Of a stretch of DNA of 64,000 nucleotides, positions 22,998 through 32,202 are shown in pieces. The stretch comes from Rheinheimera pacifica (GTDB lineage Bacteria > Pseudomonadota > Gammaproteobacteria > Enterobacterales > Alteromonadaceae), in NCBI RefSeq assembly GCF_900108485.1, contig NZ_FNXF01000004.1, positions 297,582-361,581 on the forward strand, read 5' to 3'. The translations under genes and the position numbers were made by a program. The notes beneath the pieces are model-generated. The model was not told where the DNA came from, made no database searches, and saw only the letters and a program-made list of their open reading frames with translations. Each line of letters begins with the position of its first letter. Position 1 is the stretch's first letter.

Positions 22998-24113
22998 ATG
23001 AAAAATGTTGTTATCAGTGGCTCTGGTTTATTTACGCCAGAGCAGGTTATTACTAACGAAGAACTCGTCGCCAGTTATAACCAGTATGTTGATCAATTTA
23101 ATGCTGAGCAGTCTGTTGCTATCGCCAACGGCGACGTTGCCGCGCTGGAGCATTCCAGTTGTGAATTTATTGAAAAAGCCTCTGGCATTAAAGCGCGCCA
23201 TGTGTTGTACAAAGACGGCATTTTAGATCCCGCCGTTATGCAGCCGGTGTTCGCCCGGCGCAGCGAAGATCAATTGCCGGAAATGGTAGAAATGGCCGTT
23301 GTCGCCGCCCGTGAGGCCATGGCGCAGGCGAATAAAACTGCCGCTGATATTGATCTGATCATTTGCGCCGCCTCGAATATGCAGCGCTCTTATCCGGCAT
23401 TATCAATTGAGTTACAGCAACAACTGGGCGCCGCCGGTTATGCTTTTGACATGAATGTAGCTTGTTCTTCCGCTACTTTTGCTATCAGCAATGCGGTAAA
23501 TGCTATTCGCGGTGGAACGGCCAAAGTGGTGCTGGTGGTTAACCCGGAATTTGCCTCGCCGCAGGTAAATTACCGTAGCCGCGACAGCCATTTTATTTTT
23601 GGTGACGTTTGCACCGCCACCATTATTGAAGCTGAAGAAAGTTGCAGCAGTGACAATGCCTGGCGTATTAATGGCATGCGGCTTAAAACCGAATTTTCTA
23701 ATAATATCCGTTGCGATGTCGGCTATACCGAACATTGTTTGCCACCAGACCCGCTGGCGCCGTTTTTTAAACAACAAGGGCGCAAAGTATTTAAAGAGCT
23801 GCTACCGATAGTAGCGGATGTGATACTGGCAGAAATGGCCGCACAGCAGGTAGCGCCAGAGCAGTTAAAGCGTTTATGGCTGCATCAGGCCAATATTAAT
23901 ATGAATATCTTTGCCGCAAAGAAAATTCTTGGCCGTGATCCCTTGCCAGAGGAAGCGCCGCTGGTGCTGGATACCTATGCCAATACGGCGTCAGCCGGTT
24001 CAGTTATTGCGTTTCACAAGAACAAACAAGGTTTGCAACAGGGTGATCATGCTATTTTGTGCTCGTTTGGTGCAGGTTATTCAGTAGGCTGTTTGCTATT
24101 ACAAAAGTGCTGA
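22998..24113 (+). CDS. Beta-ketoacyl-ACP synthase III family protein
   Basis: The 371-residue thiolase-fold protein has the FabH catalytic triad: Cys156 (NVACSSAT), His296 (LHQANINMN) and Asn329 (YANTASAGS). It is longer than FabH (about 320), with an insertion after the first strand (DQFNAEQSVAIANGDVAALE), as in the FabH2/FabY-like synthases of marine gammaproteobacteria. It is expected to condense an acyl-CoA or acyl-ACP with malonyl-ACP to initiate fatty-acid or related synthesis. No fab genes flank it, so it may be an accessory initiator. The gene is monocistronic. Confidence 0.88.
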   Translation: MKNVVISGSGLFTPEQVITNEELVASYNQYVDQFNAEQSVAIANGDVAALEHSSCEFIEKASGIKARHVLYKDGILDPAVMQPVFARRSEDQLPEMVEMAVVAAREAMAQANKTAADIDLIICAASNMQRSYPALSIELQQQLGAAGYAFDMNVACSSATFAISNAVNAIRGGTAKVVLVVNPEFASPQVNYRSRDSHFIFGDVCTATIIEAEESCSSDNAWRINGMRLKTEFSNNIRCDVGYTEHCLPPDPLAPFFKQQGRKVFKELLPIVADVILAEMAAQQVAPEQLKRLWLHQANINMNIFAAKKILGRDPLPEEAPLVLDTYANTASAGSVIAFHKNKQGLQQGDHAILCSFGAGYSVGCLLLQKC

Positions 24114-24127
24114 GCGTTAAAATAACA

Positions 24128-24146
24128 CAGGCCGCTTTGCGGCCTG
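24128..24146 (-). terminator. Hairpin terminator between convergent genes
   Basis: A perfect 8-bp stem CAGGCCGC / GCGGCCTG with a 3-base loop lies between the convergent genes. Its T-rich flank (TGTTATTTT) is on the minus strand, so it fits best as the terminator of the gene at 24165-24473. Confidence 0.7.
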
Positions 24147-24164
24147 ATGTCATCCCAAAATATA

Positions 24165-24473
24165 TTACAGCCTGACCACCGAATTATTGTCGTAAGACAC
24201 CGGCGAAGGCTGATAGCAGTCTGCGGCTTCATCATTTAGCCAGGTGCCACCATTAACCAGGTAGCGGAACTGATATTCCTTGTTTTTCTCCAGATTGACG
24301 GTTGCAGTAAAATCACCACTTTTACTTTTTTTCATCGGTAGCGCTGCCGGATCCCAGTCATTAAATTCTCCCAGCAGTGCTACTTGTTCTGCCGAAATAC
24401 CGCGATGGGCCGGTAACGTAAAAGTAACTTTGCACAGTGGTTTGGTTTTTAAATATTGCTTACTGATGCTCAT
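24165..24473 (-). CDS. Stand-alone glycogen-binding (CBM48/AMPK1-type) domain protein
   Basis: The 102-residue protein is a single E-set/CBM48 domain of the kind found at the N-terminus of branching enzymes and in AMPK beta. Signatures are VALLGEFNDWDPAALPMKK, GDFTATVNLEKNKEYQFRYLV and NDEAADCYQPSPV. It carries no catalytic domain. Similar small proteins are found in many gammaproteobacteria; a glycogen or starch-related role is inferred only from the fold. No glycogen genes flank it. Confidence 0.85.
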   Translation of the reverse strand: MSISKQYLKTKPLCKVTFTLPAHRGISAEQVALLGEFNDWDPAALPMKKSKSGDFTATVNLEKNKEYQFRYLVNGGTWLNDEAADCYQPSPVSYDNNSVVRL

Positions 24474-24932
24474 AGATTGCCCTCAAATTGTGACGGATTA
24501 TGCTTAACTAAAACTGTTGTAGCCGGCCAATGTTATTCAGTGTTGCCAGCCTTATGGTTAATTAATGATCAGAACAGCTATAGCACCAACATAGAAAATT
24601 TTTCGCGCTACGGCAAATAACCATTTTGCAGGTTGATATAACTATTTTTTTACTTTTGGCTGTACAACAATAAAGAACTGCAGTTGTAACAAGATATTAC
24701 ACTGCGGACATGGCTATTTGCACAAACCGGCAACGCCGGCGTGGCTAAAATAGTGGCCGCACCGCAACAAATAAGGCTTTGCCATGCGATCCCGCGTGGC
24801 CTGGTTACAGAATCATTTCTGTAGAGTAGTCTGCCATTGCGGTTACTGATACAAAGCGTAACATTCGCAAGGTTACTTTATTGTGCTGGCGTTTTAGTAT
24901 GGCGTCAGTAAAACAGCATCGTGGGAAACAAC
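24474..24932. other. Intergenic region, no gene seen
   Basis: About 460 bases between divergently oriented genes. It presumably holds the promoters of both. I see no ORF with a ribosome-binding site, tRNA-like structure or clear repeat; a short GC-rich hairpin (CGGCAACGCCGG near 24729) is the only notable element. Confidence 0.5.
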
Positions 24933-26153
24933 ATGGCAGCAAAAATTATAAAAATCATTGTTCCGGTGGCCGTTATCGTAATGGCGGTCGTTGCGGCAAT
25001 AGGTCTGGCAAGTATGCGAAAACCTCCTGAGAAAAAAGAGGAGCAACGCCCGGGCATACTGGTTAATGCGCAGCAGATTGCCTCGCAAGACCTGATTTAC
25101 CGTATTCAGTCGCAAGGTACAGTGCGGCCAAAACTGGAAACCAATTTAAGTTCGGAAGTGAATGGCCGTATTGTTGAAGTGGCGGAAAACTTCGTTGAAG
25201 GTGGTTTTTTTAATAAAGGCGATTTACTGGTACGGGTAGAACAAGCTGACTATCTAACCAACGTTAAGGCGGCAGAGGCCAGTTTAGCCAATGCCCAGTC
25301 GGCACTGGAAGAAGAAAAAGCCCGCGGCCGTGTTGCCGAAGAAGAATGGCGCTCTTTTACCGCCGGTAAAGCTCCGGAGTTGGGTTTGCGCCGGCCGCAA
25401 CTGGCGGGAGCGCTGGCAACAGTGCGTTCAGCAGAAGCTGAACTGGAACGTGCTAACCGCGACTTAGCCCGTACAGAAATCCGTGCGCCTTACTCTGGTA
25501 TGGTGAAAAGCCGCGATGCTAACCTGGGGCAGTTTATCAGCCGTGGTACCAGTGTTGGTATGATTTACGGCACTGACATCGCTGAAATCAGGTTACCACT
25601 GACCGATAACGATTTAGCCTTTTTACAGATCCCTGATTTTACGCAAAACAGCAATCAGCCTGAAGTCGTGCTGACCGCGGCGGTTGCCGGCCAGATTATG
25701 CAATGGCCGGCCCGGTTGGTACGCACCGAAGGTGTGCTGGATGAACGCAGCCGGGTAATTTATGCCGTTGCTGAAGTTACCGATCCTTATCAGCGTATTA
25801 GCCGCAAGCAGTCACCGTTGCGTTTTGGCCGTTTTGTGCAGGCACAAATTTTAGGAGATGCCACCGAGCAAGTAGTGGTGATCCCGCGGCATTTACTGCT
25901 GGCACAACAGCAGGTACTGGTAGTCGACAAAGATAGCCAACTGCAATTTCGCCCGGTGATCGTTGAGCGCTCTGACGAGCACTCGGCTTATATCCGTTCT
26001 GGTTTTATTGACGGTGATCGTCTGGCGACCTCGGCTATTGCTAACCCGCTGGCCGGCACTGTAGTGCGTGTTGCTTCTGATGTAAACGAACAAGTAGCAG
26101 AAAGCGCCGTTAAGCCTGAAACCGCAGTTCTGGCCAGCCAGGGCAAGGAGTAA
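24933..26153 (+). CDS. RND efflux system periplasmic adaptor (membrane fusion protein)
   Basis: This protein of about 406 residues has an N-terminal membrane anchor (IIKIIVPVAVIVMAVVAAIG) and the usual order of lipoyl, coiled-coil hairpin and beta-barrel domains. Visible segments are VNGRIVEVAENFVEGGFFNKGDLL, RANRDLARTEIRAPYSGMV and GQFISRGTSVGMIYG. It links an inner-membrane RND pump to an outer-membrane channel. It is three bases upstream of the pump gene. I chose ATG 24933 over a GTG four codons upstream. The substrate is unknown; no TolC-like gene is adjacent. Confidence 0.92.
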   Translation: MAAKIIKIIVPVAVIVMAVVAAIGLASMRKPPEKKEEQRPGILVNAQQIASQDLIYRIQSQGTVRPKLETNLSSEVNGRIVEVAENFVEGGFFNKGDLLVRVEQADYLTNVKAAEASLANAQSALEEEKARGRVAEEEWRSFTAGKAPELGLRRPQLAGALATVRSAEAELERANRDLARTEIRAPYSGMVKSRDANLGQFISRGTSVGMIYGTDIAEIRLPLTDNDLAFLQIPDFTQNSNQPEVVLTAAVAGQIMQWPARLVRTEGVLDERSRVIYAVAEVTDPYQRISRKQSPLRFGRFVQAQILGDATEQVVVIPRHLLLAQQQVLVVDKDSQLQFRPVIVERSDEHSAYIRSGFIDGDRLATSAIANPLAGTVVRVASDVNEQVAESAVKPETAVLASQGKE

Positions 26154-26156
26154 GGC

Positions 26157-29100
26157 ATGGATACCAACAAGGGTTTAATATCCTGGTTTGCCCGTAACAG
26201 CGTGGCGGCTAACTTACTGATGGCGATTATTCTGGTTGCCGGTATCGCCTCCGTTTTTACTATAAAAAAACAGATGTTTCCTGAAATATTACTGGAGCAG
26301 GTTAATATCCGCGTGCCTTATCTGGGGGCGGCACCTCAGGAAGTAGAAAGTGGTGTTATTGATAAAATTGAAGAGAGCCTGCGTGGTGTTAACGGTATTA
26401 AGCGCATTCGCTCAACTGCAGTTGAAGGCCTGGCAACAGTGCGGGCTGAAATTGCCAATAACTACAACGTGCAGGAGGTTATGGATGAAATTAAAACCCA
26501 GGTTTCGGCCATTTCATCCTTGCCGGAGCAAACCGAAAAGCCGGTAGTGTACCGGGTGCGGTTTGAAAGCGATGTTATGTGGTTGTCGTTGTATGGCGAT
26601 GCCACTGAACGTACGTTAAAAGAGTTGTCTAAAGATATCCGCGATGAGCTGCGTAAATTGCCGGGCGTTAGTAAAGTGGAAGTGGTTGGCGCCCGCGACT
26701 ATGAAGTGTCTGTTGAGTTGTCTGAGTTAAAGTTAAAAGAATACGGGCTGACCTTTGATCAGGTTGTCAGTGCTATTCGCGGCAGCTCTGTTGATTTACC
26801 CGGTGGGTCGATTAAGTCTGACAGCGGCAATATCCTGCTGCGTACCAAAGGCCAGGCCTACTTTTCACAAGATTTTGAAGACATAGTGCTGCTAACCTTT
26901 GCTGATGGCACGCGCTTAGCGTTAAAAGATATTGCCACTATCAACGATGGTTTTATTGAACGGGAAGATTTATCAACCTTCGATGGTAAAAATTCGGTGT
27001 CTATCCGGGTTGCCGCAGTGGGGGATGACAACACACTGAAAATTGCCGATCAGGTAAAAGCTTACGTTGAGCGCAAACAAAAACAATTACCGTCGTCCGT
27101 TTCTATCGCGCATTGGGGCGATTCCAGTTACTACCTGCAAGGCCGGCTCGATTTAATGAGCAACAACCTGGTGATGGGTGCTTTTTTGGTATTGCTGGCA
27201 CTGACACTGTTTCTGGAGTTCCGTATTGCATTCTGGGTAATGGTGGGTATTCCGGTGTGTTTCCTCGGTGCTATGGCGATGCTACCGCTACCGATGTTTA
27301 ATGTGTCGATCAATATGATCAGTTTGTTCGGTTTTATTCTCGTGCTGGGGATAGTAGTCGACGACGCGATTATTATTGGCGAAAGTGCCTACAGCGAAAT
27401 TGAAAAGCGCGGTAAATCGGTAGATTCGGTCATTGCCGGGGCGAAAAAAGTGGCCATGCCAGCTACATTTGGCGTGTTAACCACCATAGCGGCATTTGCC
27501 CCTATGTTAATGGTAGGTGGTGCACAGGCACCAATTTGGGGCTCTATCGCCTGGGTCGTGGTGCTTTGCCTGATTTTCTCGCTGGTAGAGTCCAAGTTAA
27601 TTTTGCCATCGCATATTGTCAATATGGATACCAAGCCGTGGGATCCGCAGCGCAGAGGCATTTTTTACAGCTGTGGTCGCGCTTGCAGCAATGCGCTAAA
27701 AGCCGTGCGGATGAAAGTGATGTCCGGCCTGAACCACTTTATCCAAAAATGGTATCAGCCGTTTGTTGAGCGCTGCATTCATTACCGTTATGTCACTATG
27801 GCCGCTTTTATGGCTATGTTGATCCTGATGTTTGGTGTGCTCGGCGGGGGTTTTGTGCGCTGGGTGTTTTTCCCCGATATCCCCAGTGACTTTATCAATG
27901 CCAATTTAACCATGCAGGAAGGTTCGTCTAATCAGGCAACAGTAAATGCGCTGCGCGAAGCTGAAGCCGCACTGGTACGGGCCAACGACAAGTTATATGC
28001 AGAATACAACGACAGTATTATCAAGCACCGCTTAGTATTTTTAAACAGTGACACTGCCGGCCAGTTGGTGGTTGAACTGGAAAAAAGCGAAGGCCGTGAA
28101 ATTGATGGTTTTGAAATTGCTAACCGCTGGCGTGCCGAAATGCCGGATATTCCCGGTGTGAAAGCCTTTAAGATTAATGCTTCAACTGCTGGCGGCGGCG
28201 GGGCTGACATTGCCTTGCAGCTTCGTGGCACCAATCTGGACAACCTGAAACTGGCCACCGAAGAGCTAAAAGGCCGGTTAGCCGAGTATGCCGGTGTTTA
28301 TGATATTGAAGATAATTTACTCGGCGGCAATGACGAAATTGTACTGCAGTTAAAACCTGAAGCACATTTACTCGGTTTAACCCTGTCAGATGTGGCCCGT
28401 CAGGTACGTTATGGCTTTTACGGTGCTGAAGCGCAGCGGGTACAGCGCGATGGCGAAGAAGTAAAAGTGATGGTGCGTTACCCACGTACTGAACGCAGCT
28501 CTGTCGGCAGCCTGGAAAATATGCGCATTCGTACGGCTGATGGCGGCGAAATTCCGTTTAATCAGGTGGCCAGCTATACCATGCAGCCCAGTTTCAGCGC
28601 CATAAACCGGGTAAATGGTGAGCGTGCCGTTACTATTACTGCCGCGGCCGATAAATCGACCATTGAACCTGGCAAAGTCGTAGGCGAAATGCGCCGTACG
28701 GTAATCGCAGAAGTGACGGCTAAATATGAAGGTGTAACCGGTGAGCTTGACGGGGCCAGCCAGGATGAAATGGACGCTCAGGTTGACCTGATGAAAGCCG
28801 GGGTGTTTGCGCTGTTCTGTATTTATGCCTTAATGGCTATTCCGCTGAAATCGTACAGCCAGCCGCTGATTATTATGAGCGTGATCCCGTTTGGTTTGGT
28901 CGGTGCAGTGATCGGCCATATGGTGCTTGGCCTGAGCATGAGCATTATGTCTATCTTTGGCCTGGTGGCGCTGGCCGGTGTGGTAGTAAATGACTCGCTG
29001 GTAATGGTCGACTTTGTTAACCGGGCGCGTGAGGAGGGGTTATCTATCCGTCAGGCGGTGTCCCAAGCCGGTGCGCAGCGGTTTCGGGCAATATTGCTCA

Positions 29101-29345
29101 CCTCGCTTACCACCTTTGTCGGTCTGGCACCGATAGTACTGGAGAGAAGCTTACAGGCAAAAATTGTTGTGCCAATGGCGGTGTCGCTGGCGTTTGGTAT
29201 TTTATTTGCCACCATTATTACTCTGATATTAATACCGGCGCTGTATGTAATACTGGAAGACGTGAAAAACCTGTTCCGCAGCAAAGAACGTAAAATTGAT
29301 ACCCGTGTAGCGCCACAGGCACAACAGGAACAGTTTCAGAAATAG
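26157..29345 (+). CDS. RND efflux pump inner-membrane transporter (AcrB/MexF-type)
   Basis: The 1062-residue protein has the RND layout: an N-terminal helix (NSVAANLLMAIILVAGIASV), two large periplasmic loops, and two blocks of transmembrane helices. The proton-relay segment LGIVVDDAIIIGE in TM4 carries the essential Asp pair. The second half has the VGAVIGHMVLGLSMSIMS and ALAGVVVNDSLVMVDF motifs. Sequence style (YLGAAPQEVESGVIDKIEE, IKRIRSTAVEGLATV) fits the smaller-molecule or uncharacterised HAE-1-like group often seen in marine Alteromonadales. A terminator follows at 29374. Confidence 0.95.
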   Translation: MDTNKGLISWFARNSVAANLLMAIILVAGIASVFTIKKQMFPEILLEQVNIRVPYLGAAPQEVESGVIDKIEESLRGVNGIKRIRSTAVEGLATVRAEIANNYNVQEVMDEIKTQVSAISSLPEQTEKPVVYRVRFESDVMWLSLYGDATERTLKELSKDIRDELRKLPGVSKVEVVGARDYEVSVELSELKLKEYGLTFDQVVSAIRGSSVDLPGGSIKSDSGNILLRTKGQAYFSQDFEDIVLLTFADGTRLALKDIATINDGFIEREDLSTFDGKNSVSIRVAAVGDDNTLKIADQVKAYVERKQKQLPSSVSIAHWGDSSYYLQGRLDLMSNNLVMGAFLVLLALTLFLEFRIAFWVMVGIPVCFLGAMAMLPLPMFNVSINMISLFGFILVLGIVVDDAIIIGESAYSEIEKRGKSVDSVIAGAKKVAMPATFGVLTTIAAFAPMLMVGGAQAPIWGSIAWVVVLCLIFSLVESKLILPSHIVNMDTKPWDPQRRGIFYSCGRACSNALKAVRMKVMSGLNHFIQKWYQPFVERCIHYRYVTMAAFMAMLILMFGVLGGGFVRWVFFPDIPSDFINANLTMQEGSSNQATVNALREAEAALVRANDKLYAEYNDSIIKHRLVFLNSDTAGQLVVELEKSEGREIDGFEIANRWRAEMPDIPGVKAFKINASTAGGGGADIALQLRGTNLDNLKLATEELKGRLAEYAGVYDIEDNLLGGNDEIVLQLKPEAHLLGLTLSDVARQVRYGFYGAEAQRVQRDGEEVKVMVRYPRTERSSVGSLENMRIRTADGGEIPFNQVASYTMQPSFSAINRVNGERAVTITAAADKSTIEPGKVVGEMRRTVIAEVTAKYEGVTGELDGASQDEMDAQVDLMKAGVFALFCIYALMAIPLKSYSQPLIIMSVIPFGLVGAVIGHMVLGLSMSIMSIFGLVALAGVVVNDSLVMVDFVNRAREEGLSIRQAVSQAGAQRFRAILLTSLTTFVGLAPIVLERSLQAKIVVPMAVSLAFGILFATIITLILIPALYVILEDVKNLFRSKERKIDTRVAPQAQQEQFQK

Positions 29346-29373
29346 TGTTCCGCACATAACCTGACGCATAAAA

Positions 29374-29401
29374 AAGGCCACGCAATTGCGTGGCCTTGTT
29401 G
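29374..29401. terminator. Bidirectional terminator between RND gene and asnB
   Basis: A 10-bp stem AAGGCCACGC / GCGTGGCCTT with an AATT loop has A-rich and T-rich flanks on opposite sides, so it can serve both convergent genes. Confidence 0.85.
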
Positions 29402-29414
29402 TTTTGCTTACAGC

Positions 29415-31079
29415 TTAATAAGCTTGGGTATGTACATCGCGTACGGCGCGGCCGGAAGGATCGGTCATTTGCGCCATTTTTGCATCCCAGGCCAGCGCTT
29501 CCGGTGTAGAGCAAGCAACAGATTTACCACCCGGTACGCAGGCAATAGCGCCGGCATGCGGGAAGTGCTCTTCAAAGATCACCCGGTAGTAATAGGCTTC
29601 TTTGCTGTCTGGTGTGTTCACCGGGAAGCGGAAGCTGGCAGTGGCCATTTGCTGATCGGACACTTCTTTTTCGGCATGGGCTTTTAAGCTGTCAATCCAG
29701 CTGTAGCCGACACCGTCAGAGAACTGTTCTTTCTGGCGCCATAAAATTTCATTTGGCAGCAGGCCATCAAACGCTTGGCGCAGGATGTGTTTTTCCATTT
29801 TACCGCCACCACACATTTTTTGTTGTGGGTTTAAGCGCATGGCGACATCCATAAAGTCTTTGTCGAGAAACGGTACCCGGGCTTCTATACCCCAGGCCGA
29901 CATCGCTTTGTTGGCGCGGTTGCAGTCAAACATATGCAACCGGTCCAGTTTACGTAAGGTTTCTTCATGAAACTCTTTCGCATTGGGCGCTTTATGGAAG
30001 TACAAATAGCCGCCGAACAGCTCATCTGAGCCTTCACCCGACAATACCATTTTAATGCCGGTGGCTTTAATTTTACGTGCCATCAGATACATTGGCGTTG
30101 AGGCACGAATGGTTGTTACATCATAGGTTTCAAGGAAATACACCACGTCACGCAGTGCGTCTAAACCTTCCTGCACGGTAAAGTGCACAGTATGGTGCAC
30201 GGTACCGATAGCATCTGCCACTTTTTGCGCGGCAATTAAGTCTGGTGAGCCAGCCAGGCCAACAGCAAAAGAGTGTAAGCGTGGCCACCAGGCTTCAGAT
30301 TCGTCGTTATCTTCAACCCGGCGCTTGGCAAATTGCTGGGCAATGGCTGAAATAAGCGAGGAGTCCAGCCCGCCGGATAGCAATACGCCATAGGGCACGT
30401 CAGACATTAAGTGGCTTTTTACGCTGTGTTCCAGCGCAGCTTTTAGCTCAGTTAAACTGGCCGGGTTATCTTTTACGGCATCATAGCTTTGCCAGTCACG
30501 CTGATAATACTTGCGCAGTTCGCCAACTTTACTGTCGAAGTAATGGCCCGGCGGGAACTCTTTAATTTGCTTACATACCGGCACCAGAGCTTTTAGCTCT
30601 GAGGCGACAAACAGCTGGCCGTGCTCGTCGTAGCCATAGTACAGCGGAATAATACCAATATGGTCACGCGCAATCAGGTAACGGTTTTGCTCGGCATCAT
30701 ACAAAATAAAGGCAAACATGCCTTGCAACTGATCAATAAAATCAGCGCCGTGCTCCAGGTATAACGGTAATATTACTTCACAGTCTGACTTGGTTTTGAA
30801 TGGATAAGGGCTTGCCAGCTCTTTTTCGAGCTGCTTATGATTGTAGATCTCACCATTCACTGCCAGAATGTGATTTCGATTATCATTAATCAGGGGCTGG
30901 GCGCCATTTTCAGTATCTACAATCGCCAGGCGCTCGTGCACTAAAATGGCATTGTCGTTATTCCACACGCCAGACCAGTCTGGCCCGCGGTGACGTAATA
31001 ACTTGGATAACTGCAGCGCCTGCTGGCGCAAGGCTTTAACATCAGTTTTGATGTCAAGCACCCCGAATATCGAACACAT
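29415..31079 (-). CDS. asnB: Asparagine synthase B (glutamine-hydrolysing)
   Basis: The 554-residue enzyme makes asparagine from aspartate, ATP and glutamine. The N-terminal class II glutaminase starts MCSIFGV, with Cys2 becoming the nucleophile after Met removal. HRGPDWSG and LAVNGEIYNH are also present. The synthetase domain has the PP-loop VLLSGGLDSSLISAIA and GEGSDELFGGYLYF. The length matches E. coli AsnB. It is transcribed toward the RND genes, and its upstream region contains an ERIC-like repeat at 31120-31239. Confidence 0.97.
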   Translation of the reverse strand: MCSIFGVLDIKTDVKALRQQALQLSKLLRHRGPDWSGVWNNDNAILVHERLAIVDTENGAQPLINDNRNHILAVNGEIYNHKQLEKELASPYPFKTKSDCEVILPLYLEHGADFIDQLQGMFAFILYDAEQNRYLIARDHIGIIPLYYGYDEHGQLFVASELKALVPVCKQIKEFPPGHYFDSKVGELRKYYQRDWQSYDAVKDNPASLTELKAALEHSVKSHLMSDVPYGVLLSGGLDSSLISAIAQQFAKRRVEDNDESEAWWPRLHSFAVGLAGSPDLIAAQKVADAIGTVHHTVHFTVQEGLDALRDVVYFLETYDVTTIRASTPMYLMARKIKATGIKMVLSGEGSDELFGGYLYFHKAPNAKEFHEETLRKLDRLHMFDCNRANKAMSAWGIEARVPFLDKDFMDVAMRLNPQQKMCGGGKMEKHILRQAFDGLLPNEILWRQKEQFSDGVGYSWIDSLKAHAEKEVSDQQMATASFRFPVNTPDSKEAYYYRVIFEEHFPHAGAIACVPGGKSVACSTPEALAWDAKMAQMTDPSGRAVRDVHTQAY

Positions 31080-31119
31080 GATAACCTCTATTAATTAATT
31101 TTGTGTAAACACATTTTGT

Positions 31120-31239
31120 ACCCTATAGATTTCAACTTACACGTAGGCGGCAAGACAATTCATCCCTTGAGCTTAGTTAAACTAAGTGATAGGGGGCATT
31201 GTCGCAGCCAACACCCGTGTAGGTTGAAAGATGACGGGT
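31120..31239. repeat. ERIC-like palindromic intergenic repeat
   Basis: A 120-base imperfect palindrome begins ACCCTATA and ends GATGACGGGT. Outer arms TTTCAACTTACACG and CGTGTAGGTTGAAA pair, inner arms GGCGGCAAGACAAT and ATTGTCGCAGCC pair partly, and the centre is GCTTAGTTAAACTAAG. Size, ends and the central ACTAAGTGATAGGGG segment resemble the enterobacterial ERIC/IRU element (ACTAAGTGAxxGGGG-like core). This is from memory of the consensus, not an alignment. Confidence 0.75.
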
Positions 31240-31301
31240 GGTTTTGGCAGTATGTACGTCTAAACGCACCCCTTGAATGTGCCATGCCATGCTAAAATTG
31301 C

Positions 31302-31323
31302 AAGCGCTTTTTCGCGCTTTTTA
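31302..31323 (+). terminator. Terminator-like hairpin upstream of DUF3025 gene
   Basis: AAGCGC / GCGCTT with a TTTTTC loop and a short T run. No plus-strand gene ends just upstream, so it may be only an upstream insulator or a chance hairpin. Confidence 0.35.
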
Positions 31324-31374
31324 TAAGTAATTTATGCTGAGGGTTTTCAGCGACAGCAACAGACAAGACGGCTT

Positions 31375-32202
31375 ATGCAAAAAACTGAAGTAAAAAACCG
31401 CTTTACGCCCCCGGCAGACTGGAACACAGCGTTGCTGCTTGGCAACCCGATATTTGCTGATTTATGTCAGCGTTTCCGCTTTGGGCAGTTAACAGATTAC
31501 CCTGATATTGGCTGGCTTAATCAGTGCTTACCGCAGTCTGGCGTGAGCTTTGTCGATAACGACACGATTAGCGCCGATGGCCGCTACTATGAAGAATATA
31601 TTTATGCCACTCAGTGCATACCTACCCGCAAGGACAACTGGCACGACTTTTTTGGTGCGCTGATCTGGTGTTTATTCCCAAAAACCAAAGCGCTGTTAAA
31701 TCAGCTGCATATGGCAGAAATTGCTCAGCACGGTCTGAAACAGCGTAGCAAACTGCGTAATAAACTGACGCTGTTCGATGAATGCGGCCTGGTTATATGC
31801 CTTGAACCTGCTGCATTTGAACATGCTGAACTGCTGCGCCAACATCAGTGGCAGCAAAGCTTTGTACAGCAGCGCAGTGACTGGTGGCAGGGCATAAGGC
31901 CAATGATTTTCGGCCATGCCATATACGAAATGGCAACGGCGCCTTTTATTGGTTTAACGGCTAAAGCTCTGTTTATTGAAGTGCCGGCCGGCTTTAGCCA
32001 GTGGCCTTTAACAGCTGCTTATGCGTACGTTGATGACCAGCTTTGCTCACTGATTGATAATGGTGCATTGCTATGCACTGAGCAATTAACACCATTACCC
32101 CTGCTGGGTGTGCCGAAGTGGTGTGCAGCCAACGAACAGCCGCAGTTTTATCTCAACCACGACTATTTTCGTCCCATGCGTAGCACACAGAAGCTACCGT
32201 AA
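31375..32202 (+). CDS. DUF3025 domain-containing protein
   Basis: The 275-residue protein carries the DUF3025 hallmark NWHDFFGALIWCLFPKTKALLNQLH in two adjoining pieces and a C-terminal LTPLPLLGVPKW and DYFRP segment. It has no signal peptide and is probably cytoplasmic. The family has no assigned function. The gene marks the left edge of the tad island: a second, diverged 3' fragment of the same family lies at 56414-56601 beyond the island. Its 3' end overlaps by 9 bases the end of the convergent OmpA-family gene. Confidence 0.9.
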   Translation: MQKTEVKNRFTPPADWNTALLLGNPIFADLCQRFRFGQLTDYPDIGWLNQCLPQSGVSFVDNDTISADGRYYEEYIYATQCIPTRKDNWHDFFGALIWCLFPKTKALLNQLHMAEIAQHGLKQRSKLRNKLTLFDECGLVICLEPAAFEHAELLRQHQWQQSFVQQRSDWWQGIRPMIFGHAIYEMATAPFIGLTAKALFIEVPAGFSQWPLTAAYAYVDDQLCSLIDNGALLCTEQLTPLPLLGVPKWCAANEQPQFYLNHDYFRPMRSTQKLP

